Shown: positions 1 to 10,869 of the stretch, piece by piece
Layout: each line of letters opens with the position of its first letter
Numbering within the stretch: position 1 is the first letter of the stretch
NCBI GenBank assembly: GCA_036925085.1
Contig: JAUPFP010000002.1
Location: 6,091,390-6,155,389, forward strand
Direction: 5' to 3'
Origin: Brachycybe producta
Taxonomy: Eukaryota > Arthropoda > Diplopoda > Playtdesmida > Andrognathidae
Length of the DNA: 64,000 nucleotides
Notes under the pieces: generated by a model
Database searches by the model: none
What the model saw: the letters and a program-made list of their open reading frames with translations, nothing else
Told to the model about the DNA's origin: nothing
Program-made: the position numbers and the translations under genes

Positions 1-226
1 TTGGCTTATTCGTTATTGTAATGTTTAAATCCTTCAAATATTTCCGCTGAGACAAATCTAGCGTGGTTTGTCTTATAAAACGAATTAATGTAAGCCACCC
101 CATCCCACCCTCAAACTCCAAAAAGCTCCAATCATTCTTCTGAGTAACAATTATTATTAGCAAAGTCATTTCTTTCATTGTTGGGGGATTTCTTTTGACA
201 GTTGAGGTGTTGCCTTGTAGCGGCGT

Positions 227-273
227 TCACCTTTGACCTCTTACACGTGTGACCTTTACACAAATCTTGACCT
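227..273. promoter_or_regulatory. Distal cluster of nuclear-receptor half-sites with a DR1
   Basis: On the minus strand, 227-239 reads AGGTCAAAGGTGA, two AGGTCA-like half-sites in direct repeat with one spacer base (DR1). Two further TGACCT half-sites lie at 250-255 and 268-273, 18 nt apart, and an E-box CACGTG is at 244-249. DR1 is a known binding arrangement for COUP-TF, HNF4 and RXR heterodimers. The cluster lies about 31 kb upstream of the COUP-TF start codon. Function is inferred from motif density only. Confidence 0.4.
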
Positions 274-299
274 GTGTCTAATTTAAGAAATTTGGTGTT

Positions 300-3200
300 T
301 TTTTTTTTTGGCTGTTGTTGTTTACATCCTGCTGTGTTTTAATCATATGCCAACGAATAGAAATTAGTAATTGTTGTTCTCGATTTTGTTGTTCTTGTTG
401 TTATATTGTGTATAGGGTCTATCACATAAGAATATATGAGTTGTAAAATTTGCAACAAAAAATATTTGTGGTCTACTTGGCCTAATTACTTTTTTTTTAA
501 ATAAAATAACAAACATTGTAAAACAGAATTTTTGTACTTATGCGGTTGACCAACTTACTGAGCAGAAGAAAAAAAAAACAACAAAAAATATGAAATTATT
601 GGAACTGTAATAATATAATGGAGGGTCAGTTAAAATTTTATTTTTTTTTTTCTGTTCACTCTTTTTGTGAGCGAATTGGTCATAAAGTTAGTTATTTGTT
701 CAGTTGAAAGTTTTTTTTCTTTCTTCCTTTTGCTGTGCAATTAGTTTTAATAATTTCAAAGAAGCAAACTTTTTACAATCAAGAATAACGGTTTTTTTTT
801 GTTCCTGTGGTCAATTTTATTTTCTTTTTAGTTAAAATTAATAGTTTGGTTTTTTTTAGTAGTTTGTCTATGAGTTTATAGCTCAGGGGTTCACATAAGT
901 GACATTAAGGCCAAGATCACACATGCAGAAAAAAAAAGTTACTGAAAGAAATTTTATCTATGGGATTTGTTCAAACATGCCAAAAAAAAAAACAAGCACG
1001 AAGTAAAAAAAAAATCAGAATAAAATTTCAGTTATATTTCTGCTTTCCGTTGCGTTCAAGGGTTCTTGCACATTCCAACAGAAAACGTTTCAAGAAGAAT
1101 AAAGAAGAGGGAGGAGTCACAAAAAGAAAACGCTAATGACGCCTTTCTATTACAATTACAATTAGTACTCTACTAGCAGCCAAATAGGCCTATTGCAGAG
1201 GGACATAAAAGTCCACATGCAACATTAAGCATTGTCTCACAATTTAAACTCACAATTTTACTGTTGTTGTTTTTATTAAATTCAGCCAGATAAATTGAAA
1301 TTATTCAAATGAGATAAATTCTGTTTTTAACAATCATTAACTTGAATAACTTCATTTATTTGGCAGAAATTAGCCAGAAAAAAAGATGAAATTGCTCCTT
1401 CCAGCCACCCAGAATTAAGTGTTATCATCAAGCCAATAGAAAGGTGTCATTTAGACGCATCTTTCTATGGTTCTTCTCCACCTATTCTTTATCCTAACTT
1501 CTTCTATTAACTCCAGATTTCTTTAAACGCAAAGGAAAGCAGAAACTATGTTCTAACTTTTTATCACCATTTCTTACGCTTGTGTGGTCCAGGTCTCGTA
1601 ATCAGAAGTCTGATATCTAATGTCATTGAAGCACAGGTGGAAAAATCACCTGTCCACTTCGCTAGCTTGACCGGATTAGATTATTCATTGTTGCCCCACA
1701 TTTTTGTGATCACGATTTTTTTTCTCTGGAATAATTTAAGAAATATCAGTATTCAAATGATCTCAATCAAAAAGTAAAAAAATCCACAAAATTTTACAAA
1801 AATTGTTAAAAAAACAAAAACAAACAATAGATTCTAATTAGTCCAAGCCAATAAAAACACGCAAAATCACAAAACAAACCTGCATTTTATAGGATTTGTT
1901 TTTTTAAATTTTGGAATTCATTATTAAATAATAAATTTTGAAAACAATTTTCTTATTTAATTTATAGAGTAGCATTAAATTTAATTTTTTTTGAAAAATG
2001 CAATATAATTTTGTAATAAATAAATACAAAAATGCGTAAAGGCCAAATTGTTTATGCAAATAAAAATTGAAAAATATGCCAGATTGTTTATAAATTGAGC
2101 ATTTTTATGCAAATAAAAATGTATATTACATAGCAAAAGCAAAATTAATTACATAAATTCTGAAGCAATGTATTTATATTCACGATTATCAGCAGGTAAA
2201 ATAACAGAAATGAAAGTATTTTGAAGAAATAAATGAAATTATAAAAACTTATGCAAATTTTCAAAAATTTCAAAAAATTTGTTCGTTTTAAGCAATTTTA
2301 TTTTTGGTTAATGTGCAAGTTTTTGGCCTTATTAATAATGATATATTACTAAAAAAATTTGAATTTATAAAACTCTAAAAAAAAACACAATTTTGAAAAA
2401 AAAAATTATCAATTTAAAATAATGTTTTACTCAATTAACTTTTCCGCAAATTAATTTTTTATTGTTATCACAAAAATGACTATTCCTATCAGTCAATGTA
2501 TGAATACTCATTCGAGTTATTCAACATTTTAATGCACCTGTAGAAATTAAGAGGTGAACAGATTTTGGGCGTTTGAAGGTTCACATTGACAATTGCAGGT
2601 TTTTACCTTTGCCATGATTTTGTGACCTCCCAATACTTCTTATTAATAATAACCCATTTTCACTATGGCATTATAATGTGACACTGTGACACTTTCATTT
2701 TAAAAAAAAAATATATAATATACATTCAATAAAAATGAACAACCATCTGCGGCCCGACCCTCCTCCTCCTCCTCCTCCGACACCCATTCATTGAAATTTT
2801 CCAATACTGAAATCTTTGAACCCAACAACCTGTGAGAATTTTTTTTCTCACAGTTATAACAAATTTCTTTTTTTTTTTCTCTCTGATTTTCCTGTTTCTA
2901 ATGTTTTGAATGTTTGAATCTTATATAATGATATACATATTTATGTATAGATCCCATATATATCGAGAGCGAAAGCAATTCTTTTCCAGAGAGAGAGAGA
3001 GAAAGAGAGACACAATGTGTGAAAGGGAAAGAATGAACAAAAATGTCTGGAGATTTTTTATTGTTTAATATTATATTTGAGGGGTTGAGACCCCTTTGGA
3101 CCTGTCTGGCCCTCAAACACCGACCCGATTCGGACATGTATACAACTCTCAAAACTATATATGATGTACACTTTCAAAAGAAGTGAAGAAATTTTATGAG

Positions 3201-4040
3201 GGGAGGAGGAGGAGGAGGAGGGTTAGGAAGGGAGGAGGGGAGAAATCAGAGAAGGTAGGTACATCAATGAGTATATAAAGGTAGAAAAGAGGGGGGAGGG
3301 GGATATAAAGGTAAGAGGTTGGGGGAAGAGATTTTAGTGACCATGTGAATACAATCTAATAGGTCTTACTATGTGGTCCTACTACTAACTAACTAGATTG
3401 CCAAAAGACATGGCGAGGGGTAAAGGCAAGAAGAAAAAGTGGGGGGAGAGGTAAAGACTAAATAGTGGAGAATGGGGAGGTTAGAGAGTTTCAGAAGAAG
3501 AAGAAAAAGTAGGGGGAGGAAGACGTTTTAAAGAGGTGTAGGAGTAAGGAGAAGAAGAAGGAGGAGGGGTAAAAAATGGGGTAGGGTGAGAAAAGATAGG
3601 GTGTTCATTGCCCCCTGGTTGTAACTATTTAAATCTACCCCTCACCCTCTTTTTGTGGAATATTCACCCCCATCCGACCCCGAACTTCAACCGCGTTTCA
3701 CATGTTAGACTCGAAGGTCGTATTCAGAACATGTTAGCCTCTGTGCCCTCGTCTACTTGGTTTCTTAACCCCGTGTTACCCCCTCTGTACCCCAGGTCTC
3801 CATAGCACGCGTCTTCTCCATATGGTAGCTCTGATAAGAAAGGATATAAAAATTGGGGATAAAACTAGAAATGTCGTTTATCTGAGCATTTCTTGGGGAT
3901 ATTGTGCTCAAGTAGTAGCAATTTTTCGATGACATTCAAAGAAAGTAAAAAAAAAAAATAGAAAAATAAATCCTGAATCAATTAAAAAAAGTCTAAATAT
4001 AATTTTATTAATTTTAAATTAAAAAATCCAAAAGATTTAT
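300..4040. other. AT-rich non-coding flank
   Basis: No convincing gene. The sequence is A/T homopolymer-rich with many stops in all frames. From about 2985 to 3600 the plus strand turns strongly purine-rich (GGAGGA, GAGAGA and GGGGAGG runs), a long polypurine tract that produces spurious open frames. At 2760-2777 there is a short CCT repeat. Confidence 0.6.
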
Positions 4041-4044
4041 TGCT

Positions 4045-4160
4045 GTATGTTATTTTCTAATTAGTATAAAATGTTTATTTTGAAAGATATTGGAAGTGAA
4101 ATTAATTCTTTGTGATTCTTTTTTTTTTACTCTTCTAGCTTCTAACAAATTTTGAATTGC
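4045..4160. repeat. Fragment of the CTAGTTTCTAA hairpin family
   Basis: The segment carries the family's hallmarks: a TTTATTTTGAAAGATAT block followed about 75 nt later by CTTCTAGCTTCTAA. It is one half of the palindrome seen complete near 21.2, 27.2, 28.9 and 32.8 kb, and is diverged. Confidence 0.4.
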
Positions 4161-4175
4161 TTCTGAAAAAATCCA

Positions 4176-4282
4176 GGTGTCGGATTAAGCGCCAAATAGA
4201 ACAAAATGCCAAATAGAATAACTGTCAAATGTTTGGCGCTTAAATCAGTTTAGCAATTATTTAATTTGGCGCTTAATTAGTA
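4176..4282. repeat. Small inverted repeat with GCGCCAAAT arms
   Basis: AAGCGCCAAATA near 4190 faces TTTGGCGCTTAA near 4231, and a second TTTGGCGCTTAA is near 4262. A related block (AACGCCAAACTAAATAACTG) occurs at 6354-6373, so this is probably a fragment of a low-copy MITE family. Confidence 0.35.
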
Positions 4283-4687
4283 AGACCAAAAATTTGCATA
4301 AAATTCACAAAACACGTAAGGACAGTTATAATCCCTTTGTGATACATTAGGATACTATATGGTTACTGATAATAATCCGTTTAATCTAAATTAAAAATGC
4401 ATAATATGCACAAGTAAGTTGCAATAATGTTTGAAAATTTTCATAAAAATGCACAATTTCACTTCTTTCTTTAAAAAGATTTTTTGGTCAGAAGCAAATG
4501 TTATATTGTAAATAGTTATATCTACAACTGAATTATTTACGTTATTTAATTTGTTATTGCTTTCGGTGATTGCAACTATAAATTGCTTCAGATATTAACG
4601 TTCTTGCTACTTAATATAGATCTACTTTTTATTTGCGTAAAATAAACGATTTTCTTGCATACTTTTTCTAAACAAATAATTTGCATA

Positions 4688-5228
4688 TTTTTTAATTTTT
4701 AATTGCATATTTTTGAATTTTTCTTTGCATATTTTGGAATTTTTTCATTGCATATTTTTTGAATTTTTAATTGCATATTTTTGAATTTTTCAATGCATAT
4801 TTTTGAATTTTTTATTGCATATTTTTTTGAATTTTTCATTGCATATTTTTTGAATTTTTTATTGCATATTTTTTGAATTTTTAATTGCATTTTTTGAATT
4901 TTTCATTGCATATTTTTGAATTTTTCTTTGCATATTTTTGAATTTTTCATTGCATATTTTTAAATTTTTCTTTGCATATTTTTGAATTTTTCATTGCATA
5001 TTTTTGAATTTTTCTTTGCATATTTTGGAATTTTTTAATTGCATATTTTTGAATTTTTTATTGCATATTTTTTTGAATTTTTTATTGCATATTTTTTTGA
5101 ATTTTTAATTGCATATTTTTTGAATTTTTTATTGCATATTTTTTGAATTTTTAATTGCATTTTTTGAATTTTTCATTGCATATTTTTGAATTTTTAATTG
5201 CATATTTTTTTGAATTTTTAATTGCATA
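4688..5228. repeat. AT-rich minisatellite, unit about 21-24 bp
   Basis: Roughly two dozen tandem copies of a unit made of TTGCATATTTTT followed by GAATTTTT and a short A/T linker (TTGCATATTTTTGAATTTTT). Unit length varies from about 20 to 24 bp through the length of the T runs. Higher-order repetition is visible: the block 4730-4920 recurs nearly intact at 5015-5200. A minus-strand open frame across it is only the translated repeat (Lys/Asn/Ile-rich). Confidence 0.9.
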
Positions 5229-6004
5229 AAATTTTTGGCCTTAAAATCACCAAAAATCACTTCTGTTGGAAGTGCTTTTTTTGATGCTCATAATGAAGAT
5301 AAGGAATAAAATGTGTTTTAATATATATACCACCAACGAATTTAGTTCTAAAATTATGAAATATTGTTTTGTGTAATTTCATATTTTTAACATCTGTATT
5401 TTGAGGAGGGTGTGTTTTTCGAATTCTCAATTCAAAACTTGAAAACTCAAAAGAGAATATAATATGTCTTGTTTTTTTATGTTGTTGTTTTACTGAAACT
5501 CAATTTATTATCATGTGTTCGGTGAATTATTTCTTATGTGGGTCTGCAAAATGGGGGTAAAAAAAATTATTACAACCGGTACAAATTTATTACCTGACAG
5601 TAAAAATTAGACACCTTTTGAATAATAGCAATTGTAATTAAACACTGAACTTTCTAACAAAAGCAGAAAAAAAATATGTTAGAAATATCTATAAGTTGGT
5701 TATATGCATAACAGTTTTTAAAAGAGGGGGGGGGGGGGGTGGTTATTTAACGTTAACTTTTTCCCAAAAAAAATAAGTCACTTTGACTTATGGGCATTTT
5801 TCATATAAATAAATACATAATCCATCTTTCAACGATGTTGAGCATTTTTTTTTCTCTCCTGAGAGCTCTCTCTGTATTATAAGCTTGAGAGAGAAAAAAA
5901 AACGTTTAGCGCTAGCATTTTTGCACAATGGTAGAGAGAGAGAGGCGTACAATATTTTAGTGTTTGTGTGCCGCCGCATTTATAGCTCACAGCGGGTTCT
6001 TAAG
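5229..6004. other. Non-coding spacer with poly-G run
   Basis: AT-rich DNA without a gene. It contains a 14-nt G run at 5726-5739 and GA/CT-rich stretches near 5850-5945. Confidence 0.5.
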
Positions 6005-6009
6005 CCGCG

Positions 6010-6325
6010 TATAGATCTACGTATACTAGACGAACCGAGACTGAAATGTAACAAGTTCGTCTAGTTGAGACGGCCTTGCGAGCGCGACACGAGCGGGCTT
6101 GTTTGGCACTTGTTCCGATCTGTCACCTGTCTGTTTTTGCAACGGACACAAATGGATTCGCAATACCAGTTGGAGACAGAAACGAGACAGAAAAGCTGCT
6201 CGCGAGAAATGAGATAGTAAGAGATCACTATACCTCGTTTGCGCGACATGATCGCGGGACACATTGTATAGCAAGCATTCTTTACATTACAGGCTTGGTT
6301 TGCCCAGTGTATGCGTGCCTTTAGA
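6010..6325. mobile_element. Diverged inverted-repeat element (MITE-like)
   Basis: The left part (about 6022-6065) matches the reverse complement of the right part (about 6265-6315) over about 40 nt with many substitutions: TATACTAGACGAACC on the left, TACACTGGGCAAACC on the right. The interior is unusually GC/CpG-rich (GCGAGCGCGACACGAGCG), unlike the surrounding DNA. Overlapping open frames on both strands result from the low stop density of this insert and show no recognisable protein. Confidence 0.45.
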
Positions 6326-6329
6326 GGCG

Positions 6330-8712
6330 ACTGATTAAGGTGCCGAATTGAATAAACGCCAAACTAAATAACTGCTAATTTGGGGGGGGGGGGGGGGGGC
6401 TTTTGTTAGAATTTTCGTTTAATCAGTTTGGCATGTATGGAAACTTTTGCTGCTGGCTGTTTATTACTTCGATTCATTAAATCTAGTCAAGATTACATTG
6501 AATTGTTAAACATAAAATTAAAAAGAAACGTTGGTCACAAAGCCACACATCTTTCTTACAACCATTTTCAAATACAGGAAGAAGGTTCTCCCTGCTTTTA
6601 TTCTGGAAACAGGATGTACTACCTGAAACAATAGGGCACAATGTGGTGTTTTCTAAATTTAAAACTAGAAAACGCTAAACTAGAAAACAATTCTATAGTT
6701 AAAGATTGCTCAAGCATAGGGCCTAATGATTATTACTATTTTAGTAATTGGAACTTGTATTGACTCTTAATAATAAGGTGGTTTGATACCATTTGATGTT
6801 TGTTCAGTTTAGCGTACGGTTTGTTCATCATCAATATGGTGTTTTGTGTTCTATATTTGGTGCTTCATCAGTTTGGCATACATCTGCACCATCTTCTGAT
6901 TGGTCATTGGGTCATGTGAGACACGGCATGCCATTACATGCAGTTAGTCTTGCCCCGGTTTTATTTACCCCTGCCCCATTTTGTAATCATCTGCTGATGT
7001 CTGCGAAATACTTTCTTATTTAAATAAATCCAACCAGTAATCTTCAGTTGACAAGTTGCGAGATAAATGAAGAATTGTTGACAAAGATACATTATGTACA
7101 GGCTTATGACACAAGTGGCGCCTATTATACAACAAATGCGTTACTTTGTACAATGGGCGCCAATTTTGCAGCCATTAAAGTAACCTCCAAGGGTCAGAGT
7201 TGTAATATATAGAGATTACTCAGGATTTCTTTTGAATTAAAGACTTTGCGCGCCACATTTGCATTGGACACCCACAAAAGGGATGCCAGAAAACGCCAAT
7301 TTTTTTTTTTTTTTTTTTCAAATTTTAGTACTATTCAGAGTACCAAATTCATGTGGCTCAGAAAGGTTCAAGCCTCGAGTGAATGCCACTTTCCATCTTT
7401 GTAAGAAAGTGGGGCTCACTACGTGAGTCTTCTTGGCCACTAATGGAGAAACATAACATTACATAATTTTTTATCCGTAAAAAGACATAGCACCCTGAAA
7501 TTTTAAACTCCCACTTATAACCTCCCTCCTCTTTTTTTTTTCTTCTTCTTTTCTGTTTTGCTTTGCGACTTGGTCTAATGAACTCCGAGGCCGTGTAATT
7601 ACCGTCTTGTCTCGGGTATTTTTTTTTTAATGTAGTTCAACCTGTTGCCGATAAATCATCCACACTTGAAGAGTCTTTCATAAATTACTAATTTCATGCC
7701 ATGTATAAAATAAAGGGGTGGGGGTGGATGAATGGGTGTAATGACGAAAGAATTTATTATAAACATAATGCAACTATGGTATACCTTATTTAAAAATTTC
7801 TAATTTTAACAAATGCTTTCAGCAAAGATATTTTTAGTAACATAAAATATACGTATAAACATATATTACAACTGCTGATTTTTGTTAGATTTTTCAGCAT
7901 TTTACGTTGTAAAATGTATCAAATTAACACTTGTAGTGACTAGTACCAAGTGTACCTGAGTATGTGGCGAGGTTAGGCCACTTGGTACTTCTGGGGCCAT
8001 TTTAAATTCGTGAGGACTAAATATCCACTAATATCAGAGAAATCAGCTATTTATCCTACTGAATAGCTTAAATGGTTATTGGAAACTTTTAAAATCTAAA
8101 AAATATGCAATTTTTTTTGTTCAAACTTCATATGACAAACTTGTAGCTCTATTTAAATCTATTGTAACAAACTGGTTCTATTTGTGTATTTGTATGTAAA
8201 AGTAAATGCATTATTTCAGCTGTAATGAATCTTTTGACTATTAATGGAAATAATAATAAGAAAAATAGGCGCGGGATTCTTCCATCTGTTTTCTCAAAGA
8301 TGTAGTAGGTGCTGCTGCTGCTATTCATGTGGGTCCACATTTTTATAAAGATTTCACTCTTATTTATAGTAGTCTAGTAGTAGTCCACCAAATAAAAAAA
8401 GATACAAATATTTGTGTGTGTGGAACCGCAACTTTGATTATGGAAACCAAGTGGAAACTTGTTGAATGTACAGTATATCCATCTATCTTTCATTTTTTCT
8501 TCTTCTTTCTATTCAATTCTGGCTACATTTTCAGTTAACATTCATGGTTAAACACATAGAGAGCCACTGAAGCATTATTGGGCATAGAAAAATAACTACA
8601 CAATTGCTTCTAGATTTTGGCTATGTTTAGAAAATACATATCTAGGCTAAGGTACTGGTATTTTTAGATAGTTTTGGGATGCATTTTATCAATGCAACCT
8701 CAACAAACTAGC
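6330..8712. other. Non-coding flank
   Basis: No gene seen. Contains an 18-nt G run at 6382-6399, a long poly-T near 7300-7318 and AT-rich DNA. Confidence 0.5.
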
Positions 8713-8842
8713 TGAGAGAGAGAGAGAGAGAGAGAGAAATAGAGAGAGAGAAATAGAGAGAGAGAGAGAGAGAGAGAGAAATAGAGAGAGAGAGAGAGAA
8801 ATAGAGAGAGAGAAATAGAGAGAGAGAGAGAGAGAGAGAGAA

Positions 8843-8893
<51 letters not shown>
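8713..8893. repeat. (GA)n microsatellite with AAATAGAG interruptions
   Basis: About 180 nt of GA dinucleotide repeat on the plus strand, regularly broken by GAAATAGAGA units at least five times, giving a second-order repeat. Confidence 0.95.
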
Positions 8894-8895
<2 letters not shown>

Positions 8896-10547
8896 CTGAA
8901 GTGGAAGTTTGATTCTAGGCCTGGACAGCGCCGCTGCTTGGGTATAAGGCGCCCTTGTGTAAACTCATAAAGGCGCCCTCAACAAGAAAAAGGAGGGGGG
9001 ATTAGTACAGGGAGAGTGGCAGAGTCTTGCATATACACTGACATTATATAGTCTACTAGTGTGCTCTCTATGGGGCACTTAGAATAGTGCCTACGTTAAG
9101 GTATACCTCTTCAGATAAGGCACTAATGGTAATAATAACGTCTTTGTCAGTGCCACAACCAGGAATTTTGTGCCCAGAGACAGAGACTACATTACTGTCA
9201 ACGCTCCTTAGCTCCCTACAGGCTACTCACACAAATTTGACCCATAGACTTGGCTTTTGACCCATTTTTTTGAATTTTAACAATTCTTAAATCTTTGTGC
9301 TTTTCTGAGCTTTTTGGGACTTCTGGGGCCAGTTGAGCGCTTTTTGAAGTCGGAGTTTTGCCGTGCTTTCGCCCTAATGGACGGGAGTGCGGAGAGGAAT
9401 TTATGAGGTTCATTCCTTAGTCTACCACATGAGCCATTATTAACAACGGATCAGCAGTGAAGTCAATAGCATTATTGTCTCCATGGATAATGTGGCATAC
9501 GGAGGGGGCAAAACCGCATCGCGGCTCGTTTATAGTGAACGGACATCTACTTAAAAACTACGCGCCGCGTCAAAGACCTAGTGGACGCTCAGCTTTATAC
9601 AGAAATAGTTGGAATAGCTGTGGCAATTTCGAGCGAAGGTCGAAAATGAACGAGACAAAATTGATCGTCTGTAGCCAGCTTAAGAGTATATATAGGCTTG
9701 CTTTATAAACAAATAGCTAAATCATAAATTTCATGATGCCACATTATCAAGAAATTTGAGCATAAACTTGAAAAATAAGAAGACGACAGAAACACATGCA
9801 TTTAAAATATCTATTAGCTCAAACTAATTTTTTTTTCAACATTCTGTAAAAAAGAATTTGAAAATCAACAAGTTTTCAAGTCAAAATCAATAAAACAGTC
9901 TTAAAATGTTATATTTCATTCACAGAAGAAAAAAAAAGCTTCCATAACTCATAGAAAAACTTTTTTTTCTCCCCTGCGTCACATTCATTTGTAATTTGAA
10001 ACTTATAGATAAGTAATAACTTTTAAAAAAAGCAGCTTAAAATTGGCTGTTTATTGATTTTAACTGGTCGTTGTGCGTTTAATGGTCAGACCTCAATCTT
10101 CTCCGAAGAAACTAACTTTATGCAAATGTAAATTTCTACATTTTTTCTTGGTTTTCCATTGACTCTAATGATGAGTTTATTTATTTATGCCAATAATTAA
10201 AAATGAAAAACTTTATTTGTTCAACTAATATATTCTAAGCACCAAACAACTTGTGTTATTTTTTGAAAGGGTTTTTTTTAAGCGCCTCCTCCCTCTCCAA
10301 ACCGCAATTTTTGTTTTTTTTTCTTATACTGTAGTCTGAATGGGAGGTGGGGGGGGGGGGTAAATGAATTTGACGTTGAAACTAGTTTAGATTTTTTTTT
10401 ATTATTATTATTTTAAACTTCCTTCTAATTTTTATTGTAATTTTTTTTCTTTGCATAAATTTTTAATAATTTTTTTTTAGCATTTACTATGGCGGAAACT
10501 AATGAAAAAGCTATTTTCTGTAAAGAAAACAGAAAAGTGTCCTTTAG
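8894..10547. other. Non-coding flank
   Basis: No supported gene. A stretch near 9220-9410 is open on the minus strand for 65 codons but shows no family signature. A CpG-richer patch at 9480-9650 resembles the interior of other inserted elements but I could not define ends. A 12-nt G run is at 10349-10360. Confidence 0.45.
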
Positions 10548-10734
10548 GGGACAGGCTAAACGTCTGTATGGATGATACTGACTAATCAGTATCATCATAG
10601 AAATTGCAGAAATTAAAAGATTTTCAGGCCGATGCCGAGTGGACTCTGCATCGGCCTGAATTTTTTTAATTTCCGAACTATCTGTGATGATACTCATTAG
10701 TCAGTATCATCCATACAGACGTTTAGCCTGTCCC
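10548..10734. mobile_element. Near-perfect hairpin MITE, 187 bp
   Basis: Terminal inverted repeats start GGGACAGGCTAAACGTCTGT and extend about 45 nt per arm, each arm itself containing the small palindrome ACTGACTAATCAGT. The centre carries a second inverted repeat, TTCAGGCCGATGC facing GCATCGGCCTGAA, around 10620-10660. The whole element can fold into one long hairpin. No coding capacity. Confidence 0.85.
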
Positions 10735-10760
10735 GTGCATGGTTGAGGCGTTTTTTTTTT

Positions 10761-10865
10761 GGAAATTTTTGTTTATAAAAAGTTTATTTTGAAAGATATT
10801 TAAATGAAAATAGTAAAAACTCTTATTAATTGAGCTACCCTTCTAGTTTCTAATTTTTGGCTCAT
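10761..10865. repeat. Half copy of the CTAGTTTCTAA hairpin family
   Basis: Contains AGTTTATTTTGAAAGATAT and, 60 nt later, GAGCTACCCTTCTAGTTTCT, the right arm of the family. The left arm is missing. Confidence 0.6.
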
Positions 10866-10869
10866 GAAA

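Noticed and set aside
4699..4890. Repetitive Lys/Asn/Ile protein on the minus strand
   Set aside because: It is the translated minisatellite, with no start context and no conserved unit frame.
4688..5228. CRISPR-like array
   Set aside because: There is no repeat-spacer alternation; the units are contiguous and AT-rich in a eukaryotic context.
6026..6324. Overlapping 67-82 codon frames on both strands
   Set aside because: They lie inside a GC-rich MITE-like insert and match no family; open only because of composition.
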